Source: Bradyrhizobium sp. LMTR 3 (GTDB lineage: Bacteria > Pseudomonadota > Alphaproteobacteria > Rhizobiales > Xanthobacteraceae). From it: a DNA stretch of 64,000 bases. Location: the NCBI RefSeq assembly GCF_001693485.1, contig NZ_MAXC01000046.1:1-64000 (forward strand), in the 5' to 3' direction. Under the pieces are notes generated by a model. It had not been told where the DNA came from. It made no database searches and saw nothing but the letters and a program-made list of their open reading frames with translations. Shown in pieces: positions 21,664-29,424 of this stretch. Each line of letters opens with the position of its first letter. Within the stretch, counting starts at the first letter, position 1. Made by a program: the position numbers and the translations under genes.

Positions 21664-22458
21664 ATGTCCGGGACCTCTGCGCTTGAACAGACCTTACGCC
21701 ACGATCGCCTGATCGTGGCATTCGGCATGGCTGCCGTCGTCGCCTTCGCCTGGGGCTATCTGGTCGCCGGTGCCGGCATCGACATGAGCATGGCCGACAT
21801 GCCGATGGACCCCGAGCCATGGTCGCCCTCACAGGCTGCGCTGATGTTCGCGATGTGGTGGGTGATGATGATCGCGATGATGGTGCCGAGCGCGGCGCCG
21901 ATGGTGCTGCTGTTCACGGCAATCAAACGCAGGCAGGCGGCCGAAAATCCCGTCGTCACAAGCTGGCTCTTTCTCGCCGGCTATCTCGCGATATGGGCCG
22001 GCTTTAGCCTCGCCGCGGTCGCGGTGCAGTGGGCACTCGACCAGGCCGGGCTGCTGTCCGGTATGATGGCTAGCACCAGCAGCATACTCGCCGGGATCAT
22101 CCTGCTTGCCGCCGGGCTCTATCAGCTCACGCCGATCAAGCGCGCGTGCCTGCGCTACTGCCAGAGCCCGGTGTTCTTCCTCAGCCGCTACTGGCAACCG
22201 GGCGCCATGGGCGCGTTGCGCATGGGGTTTCGTCACGGCAGCTACTGTGTCGGCTGTTGCTGGTTTTTGATGGCGCTGCTGTTCGTTGCCGGCGTGATGA
22301 ACCTGGTTTGGATCGCGGCGGTCGCGATCTATGTCGCCTTCGAAAAGCTGCTGCCGCGCAGCCAGTGGCTCAGCCGCGCCGTGGGCGTGGGCCTGATCGT
22401 AGCCGGCGGGGTTGTTCTGGCGCGCAGTCTTGTCGTTACGGCTTCCGCATCGCTGTAG
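21664..22458 (+). CDS. DUF2182 integral membrane protein
   Basis: A 264-residue membrane protein with about six to seven membrane segments. Family features: MWWVMMIAMMVPSAAPM, the SYCVGCCWFLM segment with three cysteines, and an N-terminal Met-rich loop DMSMADMPMD. The Met and Cys content in exposed loops would suit copper or another soft metal; this is inference. ATG 21664 is chosen because GGAGGT lies 8 bases upstream. Its likely partner is the DUF1326 protein just before it. Convergent with the TetR gene, 6 bases away. Confidence 0.88.
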   Translation: MSGTSALEQTLRHDRLIVAFGMAAVVAFAWGYLVAGAGIDMSMADMPMDPEPWSPSQAALMFAMWWVMMIAMMVPSAAPMVLLFTAIKRRQAAENPVVTSWLFLAGYLAIWAGFSLAAVAVQWALDQAGLLSGMMASTSSILAGIILLAAGLYQLTPIKRACLRYCQSPVFFLSRYWQPGAMGALRMGFRHGSYCVGCCWFLMALLFVAGVMNLVWIAAVAIYVAFEKLLPRSQWLSRAVGVGLIVAGGVVLARSLVVTASASL

Positions 22459-22464
22459 CTCGCC

Positions 22465-23124
22465 TCAGACGGCGACAAGCTCCGCAGGGTGACCGGCGCG
22501 CTTTGTCTTCTTCACCTTGGAAGCCCCGAACAGATTGGCCGCCGCAAGCCCCGCGGTATCCGCGACGCCGGGATCGCGCGAGACCATGGCGGCGACGATG
22601 GCGCCGTCGATCAAGAGCGCGAGTTGATGGGCGAGCACCTGCGGCTCGGCGGCGCCCATCTCAGCGGTGAGCTTTTCGATGTGCGCCAGCACAACCTTCT
22701 TATGGCGCAGTGCGATGTTGCGGAACTGCTTGGCGTCCTTGTCGTGCTCGGCCACCGCATTGATGAAGGGGCAGCCGTAGAAGCGCTCCTCGGCGAACCA
22801 GCGCTTCAGCGCCGGAAAAATCCGCTTCAGCTTCGCCAGCGCATCGCCGCCGCCATCCTCCATCGCGCCGATGAACCATTCGCGCCAGGCCTTGCCTTCG
22901 CTTTCCAGCACGGCGTTGACGAGGTTGGTCTTCGAGCCGAACAATTTGTAGAGCGTGGTCTTGGCGGTGCCGGCTTCGTCGATGATCGCATCGATCCCGG
23001 TGGCGTTGATGCCGTTCTTGCAGAACAGATGCGTCGCCGCGCTTAGCAGACGCCCCCGCGCGGACTCCTCGTCGCCTGCGGCCGATGCCGCGACAGCTTT
23101 CCTCTTCGAAACTGATTTGCCCAT
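22465..23124 (-). CDS. TetR-family transcriptional regulator
   Basis: A 219-residue DNA-binding regulator. The TetR helix-turn-helix is at about residues 25-70 (LLSAATHLFCKNGINATGIDAI, then AKTTLYKLFGSK). The C-terminal ligand domain has FYGCPFINAVAEHD, typical of the TetR group related to LmrA/YxaF-like regulators. It is divergent from the OsmC operon across a 220-base gap and could control that operon or itself. That gap also holds a sigma-54 promoter, so the relation is open. The start codon has only a weak ribosome binding site. Confidence 0.88.
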   Translation of the reverse strand: MGKSVSKRKAVAASAAGDEESARGRLLSAATHLFCKNGINATGIDAIIDEAGTAKTTLYKLFGSKTNLVNAVLESEGKAWREWFIGAMEDGGGDALAKLKRIFPALKRWFAEERFYGCPFINAVAEHDKDAKQFRNIALRHKKVVLAHIEKLTAEMGAAEPQVLAHQLALLIDGAIVAAMVSRDPGVADTAGLAAANLFGASKVKKTKRAGHPAELVAV

Positions 23125-23293
23125 GCGCTGCAGTTAATCGGAGCGCGGCGCATTCATCAAGCAGCATCTTTGCGCCGAAAATAATCGCAAGCACGCGGCA
23201 ATTGCTTCGCGCCTGTGCAGCGCGGCGCTGATCAATTTCCGGGCAGGCACGCTAAGCGACGAGAGACGTTCGGCTTTTGATTTCGGCCGGATC

Positions 23294-23308
23294 TGGCACG
23301 CTTCATGC
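23294..23308 (+). promoter_or_regulatory. Sigma-54 (-24/-12) promoter before the OsmC operon
   Basis: TGGCACGCTTCATGC has GG and GC separated by exactly 10 bases, with TGGCAC perfect and TTGC relaxed to ATGC. It lies about 35 bases upstream of the start codon at 23345, a normal distance. Confidence 0.7.
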
Positions 23309-23344
23309 AGGAAACAGAACGTTCGGTATCCTACAGGGAGAGAA

Positions 23345-23890
23345 ATGATGACCGCGGTCGCTCAAAAAACGGTGCTCACAGGCTGCCTGGCCCCGATCGA
23401 CAAAAATGGGCTCGAGCAGCTCATTGCCAACGGCAAGGCCAATCCGAAGGTCATCAAGACCTTGAAGTGCAAGACGGTGGCGGAGGGCAAATTCCGCCAC
23501 GCCAACTACATTCGTAACCTCGCGCCTTACATCGTCGACGAGCCGCCGGGCTTGCTCGGCGACGACACCGCGCCGAATCCTTCTGAAGCCTCGCTCGCCG
23601 CGCTCGGCTCCTGCCTTGCGGTCGGCCTGCACGCCAACGCCGTGCACCGCGGCTGGATCGTCAACAAGCTCGAACTCGAGCTCGAAGGCGACCTCAATAT
23701 CACGGCGGTATGGGGTACCGGCGACGTCAGCGAAAAGCCGGTCGGCTTCACCGACGTGCGCGTCAAGGTCGACATGGAATGCGAGGGCATTCCGAAGAGC
23801 GAGATCGATGCGCTGGTCGCCCACGTCAAGAAATGGTCGCCGGTCGCCAACACCTTTACGCGGCCCGTCAATCTCGAAGTCGGCGCATAA
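23345..23890 (+). CDS. OsmC-family protein
   Basis: A 181-residue OsmC/Ohr-fold protein; such proteins reduce organic hydroperoxides through two cysteines or act in sulfur relay. The first conserved cysteine is C90 in AALGSCLAVGLHANAV. A second cysteine is C146 in VDMECEGIP, the place of the resolving residue in the family. The N-terminal 60 residues have extra cysteines (C14, C42). ATG 23345 follows CAGGGAGAGAA; a second ATG one codon later is possible. First gene of a probable three-gene operon with an acyl-CoA-dehydrogenase-like gene and a rhodanese, under a sigma-54 promoter. Confidence 0.87.
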   Translation: MMTAVAQKTVLTGCLAPIDKNGLEQLIANGKANPKVIKTLKCKTVAEGKFRHANYIRNLAPYIVDEPPGLLGDDTAPNPSEASLAALGSCLAVGLHANAVHRGWIVNKLELELEGDLNITAVWGTGDVSEKPVGFTDVRVKVDMECEGIPKSEIDALVAHVKKWSPVANTFTRPVNLEVGA

Positions 23891-23922
23891 GCAGTCGCAA
23901 CAACTGGGGTGCGGAGGGTCTC

Positions 23923-25047
23923 ATGGGTTCAGTGGCGGTATCGCGGCTCGCAGTTGCCGAAGATCTCCCCGCGGCATCGATTGTGGATCAGGTCGCGGCG
24001 ATTGCGCGTAGAGAACTCGCACCCCACGCCGCGGCCATCGACGAGGGCACCGTCTATCCGGATGCGTTGCTGCGGCGGCTCGGGGATGTGGGCGCGTGGG
24101 GCAGTCACCGGCCGGCGGATGGCGTGGCCGACCTGCGCTGCGGCATTCAATCGATCGCCGCGCTCGGCGATGTCTGCGGGGCCACCGCCTTCATGGCGTG
24201 GTGCCAGAACACGCTGGTCTGGTACGCCTCGAATTCGGACAATCCAAAACTCGTTGCCAAATTCGCCGGCAAGTTTGCCAGCGGTGAGATGCTCGGCGGC
24301 ACCGGGCTCTCCAACCCGATGAAGAGCTTCTTCGGTATCGAGAAACTCAAACTCAGGGGACGCAAGGTCGAGGGCGGCTACATCGTCAAAGGCGCGCTGC
24401 CCTGGGTGTCGAACCTCGGTCCCGATCATTACTTCGGCACCATCTTCGAGCGGGAGGACGAGGGCGGCGGCATCGTGATGTTCCTTGCCGATTGCTCCGA
24501 TCCTGCGATCACGCTGCAGCCATGCAAGCCGTTCCTCGCGATGGATGGCACCGGCACCTATGCCGTGCAGTTCCGCGACGTCTTCGTGCCGGATGAGCTG
24601 ATCCTTGCCGAACCGGCGGGACCGTTCGTGAAGAAAATCCGCGCCGGTTTCATCCTTCTGCAGGCCGGCATGGCGCTCGGCCTGATCAAGGACTGCATCC
24701 AGATCATGGACGAGGCCGAGGCGCCCTTGAGCCATATCAACCGCTATTTGCCGCAACAGCCCACTCAATTCCGCGAACTCCATGCCGAGTTCGAGCAGGA
24801 GACGATGGCGCTGGCGCGCGACCCCTACAATTCCGACGACAGCTACTGGCGCCGCGTCATCGCGCTGCGGCTCCGGCTCGGCGACGCCAGCGTCGCGGCC
24901 GCGCACGCGGCGATGCTTCATTGCGGCGCGCGCGGTTACCTGAAGAGCCACCGCGCCCAGCGCCGGCTGCGCGAAGCCTATTTCGTCGCCATCGTCACCC
25001 CCGCCACCAAACAGCTTCGCAAGATGCTGGCCGGCGACGAGCACTAA
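23923..25047 (+). CDS. Acyl-CoA dehydrogenase-family flavoprotein
   Basis: A 374-residue protein with the acyl-CoA dehydrogenase fold: N-terminal helices, a middle barrel (GGTGLSNPMKSFFG, GYIVKGALPWVSNLGPDHYFG) and a C-terminal helical bundle. It belongs to the broad superfamily that also includes FMNH2-dependent SfnB/DszC-type monooxygenases acting on sulfur compounds. I cannot find the classical catalytic Glu by eye, so a true acyl-CoA dehydrogenase role is not assured. GGAGGG precedes the ATG at 23923. Operon position between OsmC and rhodanese points to sulfur chemistry rather than fatty-acid oxidation (inference). Confidence 0.82.
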   Translation: MGSVAVSRLAVAEDLPAASIVDQVAAIARRELAPHAAAIDEGTVYPDALLRRLGDVGAWGSHRPADGVADLRCGIQSIAALGDVCGATAFMAWCQNTLVWYASNSDNPKLVAKFAGKFASGEMLGGTGLSNPMKSFFGIEKLKLRGRKVEGGYIVKGALPWVSNLGPDHYFGTIFEREDEGGGIVMFLADCSDPAITLQPCKPFLAMDGTGTYAVQFRDVFVPDELILAEPAGPFVKKIRAGFILLQAGMALGLIKDCIQIMDEAEAPLSHINRYLPQQPTQFRELHAEFEQETMALARDPYNSDDSYWRRVIALRLRLGDASVAAAHAAMLHCGARGYLKSHRAQRRLREAYFVAIVTPATKQLRKMLAGDEH

Positions 25048-25099
25048 AGGGATTTCCGATCGACCCGAACCAGCAACCACAAAACAGGAGAGGCCTGCC

Positions 25100-25978
25100 A
25101 TGACGGACGTTCTGATTACTGCCGGCGAACTCGCGGAATTCCTCAAGCAAGAGCCGTGTGTCGTCATCGACACCCGCAATCCGGAAGGCTACGGCGCGGG
25201 GCATCTCCCGAACGCCGTCAACGTCCATGAAATCTTCACCTATCTCGCGACCTCGACGCCGGAAGGAATTCACGAGCTCAAGACGAAATTCGCCGATGCG
25301 TTTGGCGCCGCCGGGCTTTCGGGCAAGGAGACCGCGGTCATCTACGAGCAGTCGATGAATTCCGGTTTCGGCCAGTCCTGCCGCGGCTACTATCTGCTGA
25401 CCATGCTCGGCTATCCCAAGGTCAAGGTGCTGCATGGCGGTTACGATGCCTGGGTGGCAGCCGGCTTGCCGGTGAGCCAGGACGTGCCGTCACCGGTGAA
25501 GGCGTCGTTCTCGGTTCTGCCTGAAGCGGCCGACATCCTGATCGATGCCAAGACCATGCTCGCCGCCGTCGGCAAGCCCGGTGTCGCCTTGCTCGATGTG
25601 CGCGACATCGACGAGTGGATCGGCGAAAGCTCTTCTCCGTATGGGAAGGATTTCTGCCCGCGCAAGGGACGCATTCCCGGCGCGGTCTGGCTCGAATGGT
25701 ACCGCATGATGAAGCCGACCGCGGAAGGGCCGCGCTTCAAGTCCAAGAACGAGATTTTGGCGGAATGCGCCACCGTCGGCATCACGCAGAATACGCCGGT
25801 GTATCTCTATTGCTTCAAGGGCGCGCGTGCCTCGAACACCTTCCTCGCCTTGAAGAACGCCGGCGTGAAGGATGTCCGGATGTATTTCGGCTCCTGGAAC
25901 GAATGGTCGCGCGATCCGTCGCTGCCGATCGAGGAGGGCTTGCCGATGGAGGCCAAGCTCACCACCAAGGCGGCGTGA
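25100..25978 (+). CDS. Sulfurtransferase with two rhodanese domains
   Basis: A 292-residue tandem rhodanese. The first domain (about 1-125, VVIDTRNPEGYGAGHLPNAV) lacks an active-site cysteine in its loop and is probably structural. The second (about 145-280, ALLDVRDIDEW) has the catalytic loop CFKGAR with C238. Such enzymes move sulfane sulfur from thiosulfate or mercaptopyruvate to thiols or cyanide. AGGAGAGGCC lies upstream of ATG 25100. Last gene of the OsmC operon, 52 bases after the flavoprotein. The nearby cyanase cluster makes cyanide/thiocyanate-type chemistry worth considering. Confidence 0.92.
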   Translation: MTDVLITAGELAEFLKQEPCVVIDTRNPEGYGAGHLPNAVNVHEIFTYLATSTPEGIHELKTKFADAFGAAGLSGKETAVIYEQSMNSGFGQSCRGYYLLTMLGYPKVKVLHGGYDAWVAAGLPVSQDVPSPVKASFSVLPEAADILIDAKTMLAAVGKPGVALLDVRDIDEWIGESSSPYGKDFCPRKGRIPGAVWLEWYRMMKPTAEGPRFKSKNEILAECATVGITQNTPVYLYCFKGARASNTFLALKNAGVKDVRMYFGSWNEWSRDPSLPIEEGLPMEAKLTTKAA

Positions 25979-26140
25979 CGGAAGCATACGGCGTTGCAGT
26001 CTGATTCCACGGAGTTGGACTGCAATCAAGCTGCGTCGACATCGACGCAACATCGCCACGTGATGGAACCGCGCCATCGCGTCGCTCTGGCGTTCCCGAT
26101 CTCCGCTGCGTATAATCGCGGCGCAGTCGGGTGGTCGCGG

Positions 26141-26755
26141 ATGTCGATGTTTTCACGCAAATTCGGTCTCGTATTGGTCGCGGCGACGCTGTGCCTTGGC
26201 GCGCGCGCCGCTCACGCCCAGGCCTCGCCGGTGAACTACTGGATTCCGGGCTGGCCGATGGGTTTTAGCGGGGATGCGGGCGAGAGCCCGAACGCTTACG
26301 GCGACTTCCCGAGCTTCGACTTCCGCGACACCGGAAACGGCTCCTCCTATGCGCGCTACAATTTCTCCAACGGCTTTTTTGTCGGCAGCCAGCGCAGCAG
26401 CATGGGTTTCAGCAGCTTCAGCCAGAGCGCGTTCGGCGGCTTCGGATCGATCTACAGCGAAGGCACGCTGTTCGGCTACAGCCTCAAGAACGGCGGCGGG
26501 CCGCCCGTCACCTTCTATGCCGGCTTCGACACGTTGAAATACAATACCGGCATCGGCGGGCCGTTCGCGCCGTTCGATTCCAAGTCCGGCACGCTGCCCG
26601 TTTCGAGCGCGTATGCCGGCGTCGAATTCCAGCCGACGTCCAATCTCAGCCTGTCGCTCGGGGTCGGCTACGTCCAGCAGTCGGGCCGCCTCGACAGCGA
26701 GTTCAACTCGCTGCCCGGCGCTTCGTCGTTCGCCGTCGGCGGCCGCCGCTACTAG
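26141..26755 (+). CDS. Secreted beta-barrel-like hypothetical protein
   Basis: A 204-residue exported protein. A signal peptide (about residues 1-28, ending AAHAQA) follows a short basic start. The mature part is rich in Gly, Ser, Phe and Tyr with alternating strands (ARYNFSNGFFVGS, GSIYSEGTLFGYSLKNGG, SLSLGVGYVQQSG), which looks like an outer-membrane or surface beta structure. It ends in an aromatic residue (RRY), common for outer-membrane proteins. ATG 26141 is chosen for the signal peptide; an earlier in-frame start at 25994 is unlikely. Function unknown. Confidence 0.65.
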   Translation: MSMFSRKFGLVLVAATLCLGARAAHAQASPVNYWIPGWPMGFSGDAGESPNAYGDFPSFDFRDTGNGSSYARYNFSNGFFVGSQRSSMGFSSFSQSAFGGFGSIYSEGTLFGYSLKNGGGPPVTFYAGFDTLKYNTGIGGPFAPFDSKSGTLPVSSAYAGVEFQPTSNLSLSLGVGYVQQSGRLDSEFNSLPGASSFAVGGRRY

Positions 26756-26946
26756 GGCGTGGACTCGTGATCAAGTCAGGTCCGCCTTACGCTCGAAGGC
26801 GATCATGAAGCTGACATTGATGCATGTCGCCTTTGGGGCGACATTCAGACATCCGTACTTCAAGGTCGGGGCTTCCTCCTGACGCCTTTAGGTTGGAACA
26901 GACTTGGCTTAAGCTGGTTTCCTTTGCTGAATTGGAGAATGCACAG

Positions 26947-27201
26947 ATGAAGCCCTTCTTGGTGGCGTTCGCTACTGCACTTGTAAGCAGCACTTTCGCG
27001 CTTGCTGACACCCCAGTGACACCGGCAGAGGCCGAGAAGATCAAGGCTGCCTTGGAAGTCTTTGGCTGCATGGGCGGCAAGATGGAAAAGGAGACCGAGG
27101 GCAGCGGCTACTTTGAAGTCGATGACGCCAAATGCAAGGACGGGCAGTACGACATCAAGCTCGACAAGGACTTCAAGGTAATCGCGATGACTCGCGACTG
27201 A
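26947..27201 (+). CDS. Small secreted PepSY-like protein
   Basis: An 84-residue protein with a signal peptide (residues 1-20, ending FALAD) and a mature domain that reads as a PepSY-type fold: TPAEAEKIKAALEVFGC, then SGYFEVDDAKCKDGQYDIKLD and a final strand with FKVIAM. Two cysteines could form a disulfide. PepSY domains often inhibit proteases or sit in the envelope; a specific role cannot be given. GGAG lies 9 bases before the ATG at 26947. It stands alone between the rhodanese operon and the convergent sigma-54 activator. Confidence 0.75.
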   Translation: MKPFLVAFATALVSSTFALADTPVTPAEAEKIKAALEVFGCMGGKMEKETEGSGYFEVDDAKCKDGQYDIKLDKDFKVIAMTRD

Positions 27202-27333
27202 GCATGCTCAAGACCTGTTTCGCAGTGGGCCGTCCAGCGATGTCCGCGATGGGTCACACAAGCCGCCGATCACGGCAAGCCGGGTGATCTCCGCATTGGC
27301 GTGGGAAGCCGACGTTTATGAGTGCGCGCCTGA
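27202..27333. other. Gap between convergent genes, nothing seen
   Basis: 132 bases between the PepSY-like gene and the sigma-54 activator stop. No clear terminator hairpin. Confidence 0.4.
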
Positions 27334-29256
27334 TTAGCCAGCCAAGCCGCGTCCATTCGCAATCCCCAGCGCCTTGATGCGCGAGGCCAACGTGGTCGGC
27401 TTGATGTCGAGCATCTCGGCGGCGCCGCCGGGGCCGAACACTTTTCCGGAACAAGCCTGAAGCGCGGCCAGAATGTTGGCGCGTTCATGCGCGCGCATTT
27501 CCGCTGCCGTCATGACGGTCGGCCGAGCGTCGGCTTTCTCGCGGGCTGCGCCGGAGGAGGGCGATGTGCCCGGTAAATCGGGCAGGTCGATGCGCAGCCG
27601 GCCGTTCTGGGCGAGGATCGCCGCGCGCTCGATCACGTTCTGCAGTTCGCGGACATTGCCGGGCCAGTCGTAACGCGCGAGCCGCCTTGCATCGCCTTCC
27701 GACAGGCGCAGGTCGGATTTCAGCGCCTTGCTCTCGCGCGTCAAAAAATGCTGCGCCAGGAGCGGAATGTCCTCGCGCCGCTCGCGTAACGGCACCGACT
27801 CGACCGGAAAGACGTTGAGGCGGAAATAGAGGTCCTCGCGAAACCGGCCGCGTTGCACTTCCTGCTTGAGGTCGCGGTTGGTGGCGGCGATCACGCGCAC
27901 GTCGACCGCGCGGGTGCGCTCTTCGCCGACGCGCTCGAAATTGCCCTCTTGCAGCACCCGTAGCAGCTTGCCCTGCAGCTCCAGCGGGATTTCGCCGACC
28001 TCGTCGAGAAACAGCGTGCCGCCATCGGCAAGCTCGAAGCGCCCGATGCGATCGCGCATCGCGCCGGTGAAGGCGCCTCTGATATGGCCGAAGAATTCGC
28101 TTTCAAAGAGTTCTCGCGGGATCGCCGCGCAGTTGACGCGGATCAGCGGCCGATCGCGGCGGCTGCTCGCTTCGTGAATGGCGCGCGCGATCAGTTCCTT
28201 GCCGGTGCCGGACTCGCCGGTGATCATGACGGCGGCGGTGGTCGGCGCCACCAGCTTGACCTGGCGCAGCGTCTTCTGGATCGCCTCGCTCTGGCCGATG
28301 ATGCCGCGCGGATTGGTCTCGATGCGGATTTCTTCCTGGAGGTACGCGTTTTCCAGCTCCAGTCGCTCGCGCAGGCGGTCGACTTCGGCAAGCGCCGCGT
28401 GCAGCTTCTCGTCAGCCTCGCGGCGCTGGCTGACGTCGCGGAATACGATGACGGCGCCGACCACCACGCCGCGGTCGCGGATCGGCGTCGAGGTATATTC
28501 GACCCAGACCGGCGTGCCATCCTTGCGCCAGAACACCTCGCCCTCGACCTGGTGCACGGCACCGTCGCGAAATGCCGCGTAAATCGGGCAGTCATGATCG
28601 GGATAGTGCCGCCCGTCATGATGGGTGTGATGAACGATCGGGTGAATTTCCTTCCCCACCAGTTCTTCCGCCGCCCAGCCCAGCATCCGCTCGGCGGCCG
28701 GATTGACGAAGGTGGTCTTGCCCTCGGCGTTGACGCCGTAAATGCCTTCGCCGGCAGCGCGCAGGATCAACTGGTTTTCCCGCTCGATATCCTGGAACAC
28801 CCGTTCGACCCGCTGCCAGGTCGCGATCCCGCCGCGCATGTGGTCTTCGGCCGCCGCGTCGACATAGCGTCGGCGCCGTGCGTCGAGATCGCTCATGGTG
28901 AGCAGCACCAGCGAGCGGCCTTCGCCCGGCACGAGTGAGCCGGCATATTCCAGGCGCAGGCTTTGCCCCGTCGCGTGGCGCGGGGTGAGCGCGTTGGTCC
29001 AGTACGCGCCCTTGTCGAGCACGGCCTGCGTGAACACGATCAGAACGGGCAATTGCCCGGCATGCAGCGCGCTGGCCTTGGTCTGGCGCAGCAAGGCGCG
29101 GTCATAGCCGAGCAGGGTGCAGGCCGCCGGATTGGCGTCGAGGATCTGGTCGGCATGGGGATCGAGCAGTAACGCGGGCTCGATCGCGAACTCGAACGCG
29201 GCGGTGCGCAGTTCGATGTCCTGCGGCGGGGCGGTTGAGCCGAGGGCCAGATCCAT
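27334..29256 (-). CDS. Sigma-54-dependent transcriptional activator, PAS-PAS-AAA-HTH
   Basis: A 640-residue enhancer-binding protein. Two PAS domains (about 15-125 and 155-285); the second has a His/Cys-rich loop HHTHHDGRHYPDHDCP. A coiled linker follows (280-310), then the AAA+ domain with Walker A GESGTGKE (347-354), the sigma-54 contact loop GAFTGA (394-399) and GGTLFLDEVGEIP, and a Fis-type helix-turn-helix at about 600-638. There is no receiver domain, so the signal is probably sensed directly through PAS. It is divergent from the cyanate-type operon, which has a sigma-54 promoter and a palindrome suitable for its binding, and is likely that operon's activator (inference). Confidence 0.95.
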   Translation of the reverse strand: MDLALGSTAPPQDIELRTAAFEFAIEPALLLDPHADQILDANPAACTLLGYDRALLRQTKASALHAGQLPVLIVFTQAVLDKGAYWTNALTPRHATGQSLRLEYAGSLVPGEGRSLVLLTMSDLDARRRRYVDAAAEDHMRGGIATWQRVERVFQDIERENQLILRAAGEGIYGVNAEGKTTFVNPAAERMLGWAAEELVGKEIHPIVHHTHHDGRHYPDHDCPIYAAFRDGAVHQVEGEVFWRKDGTPVWVEYTSTPIRDRGVVVGAVIVFRDVSQRREADEKLHAALAEVDRLRERLELENAYLQEEIRIETNPRGIIGQSEAIQKTLRQVKLVAPTTAAVMITGESGTGKELIARAIHEASSRRDRPLIRVNCAAIPRELFESEFFGHIRGAFTGAMRDRIGRFELADGGTLFLDEVGEIPLELQGKLLRVLQEGNFERVGEERTRAVDVRVIAATNRDLKQEVQRGRFREDLYFRLNVFPVESVPLRERREDIPLLAQHFLTRESKALKSDLRLSEGDARRLARYDWPGNVRELQNVIERAAILAQNGRLRIDLPDLPGTSPSSGAAREKADARPTVMTAAEMRAHERANILAALQACSGKVFGPGGAAEMLDIKPTTLASRIKALGIANGRGLAG

Positions 29257-29276
29257 CCGGTCGGTACTCCGAAATC

Positions 29277-29320
29277 TCGTAATTCAACTACGACATTTCG
29301 TGTATCACGAATTTTCGTAG
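29277..29320. promoter_or_regulatory. Probable enhancer site for the sigma-54 activator
   Basis: Overlapping inverted repeats: TCGTAATTCAACTACGA (29277-29293), TTCGTGTATCACGAA (29297-29311), and an outer pair CTACGA (29288-29293) with TCGTAG (29315-29320). They lie 55-100 bases upstream of the -24 element of the divergent operon, a normal enhancer position. AT-rich relative to its surroundings. Confidence 0.7.
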
Positions 29321-29375
29321 CCGCCAACGTCAGCAGAATCTCAGTGATCTCAGAGCTATCGCCGCAGAACGGGGC

Positions 29376-29390
29376 TGGCATGTGCCTTGC
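29376..29390 (+). promoter_or_regulatory. Sigma-54 (-24/-12) promoter of the cyanate operon
   Basis: TGGCATGTGCCTTGC, followed by T. GG and GC are exactly 10 bases apart, and both elements match consensus well (TGGCA-N6-TTGC). It lies about 35 bases before the first gene at 29425. Confidence 0.85.
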
Positions 29391-29424
29391 TTAATAAGGG
29401 GGCAAACGTCGCGCAGGAGGGCTG

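Noticed and set aside
23125..23293. Search for the 29277-type palindrome upstream of the OsmC operon
   Set aside because: No TCGTAG/CTACGA or TTCGTG/CACGAA pair was found, so common control by the same activator is left as inference only.
26804..26881. Short frame MKLTLMHVAFGATF after the beta-barrel-like gene
   Set aside because: Only 25 codons and no ribosome binding site; could be a gene remnant but cannot be supported.
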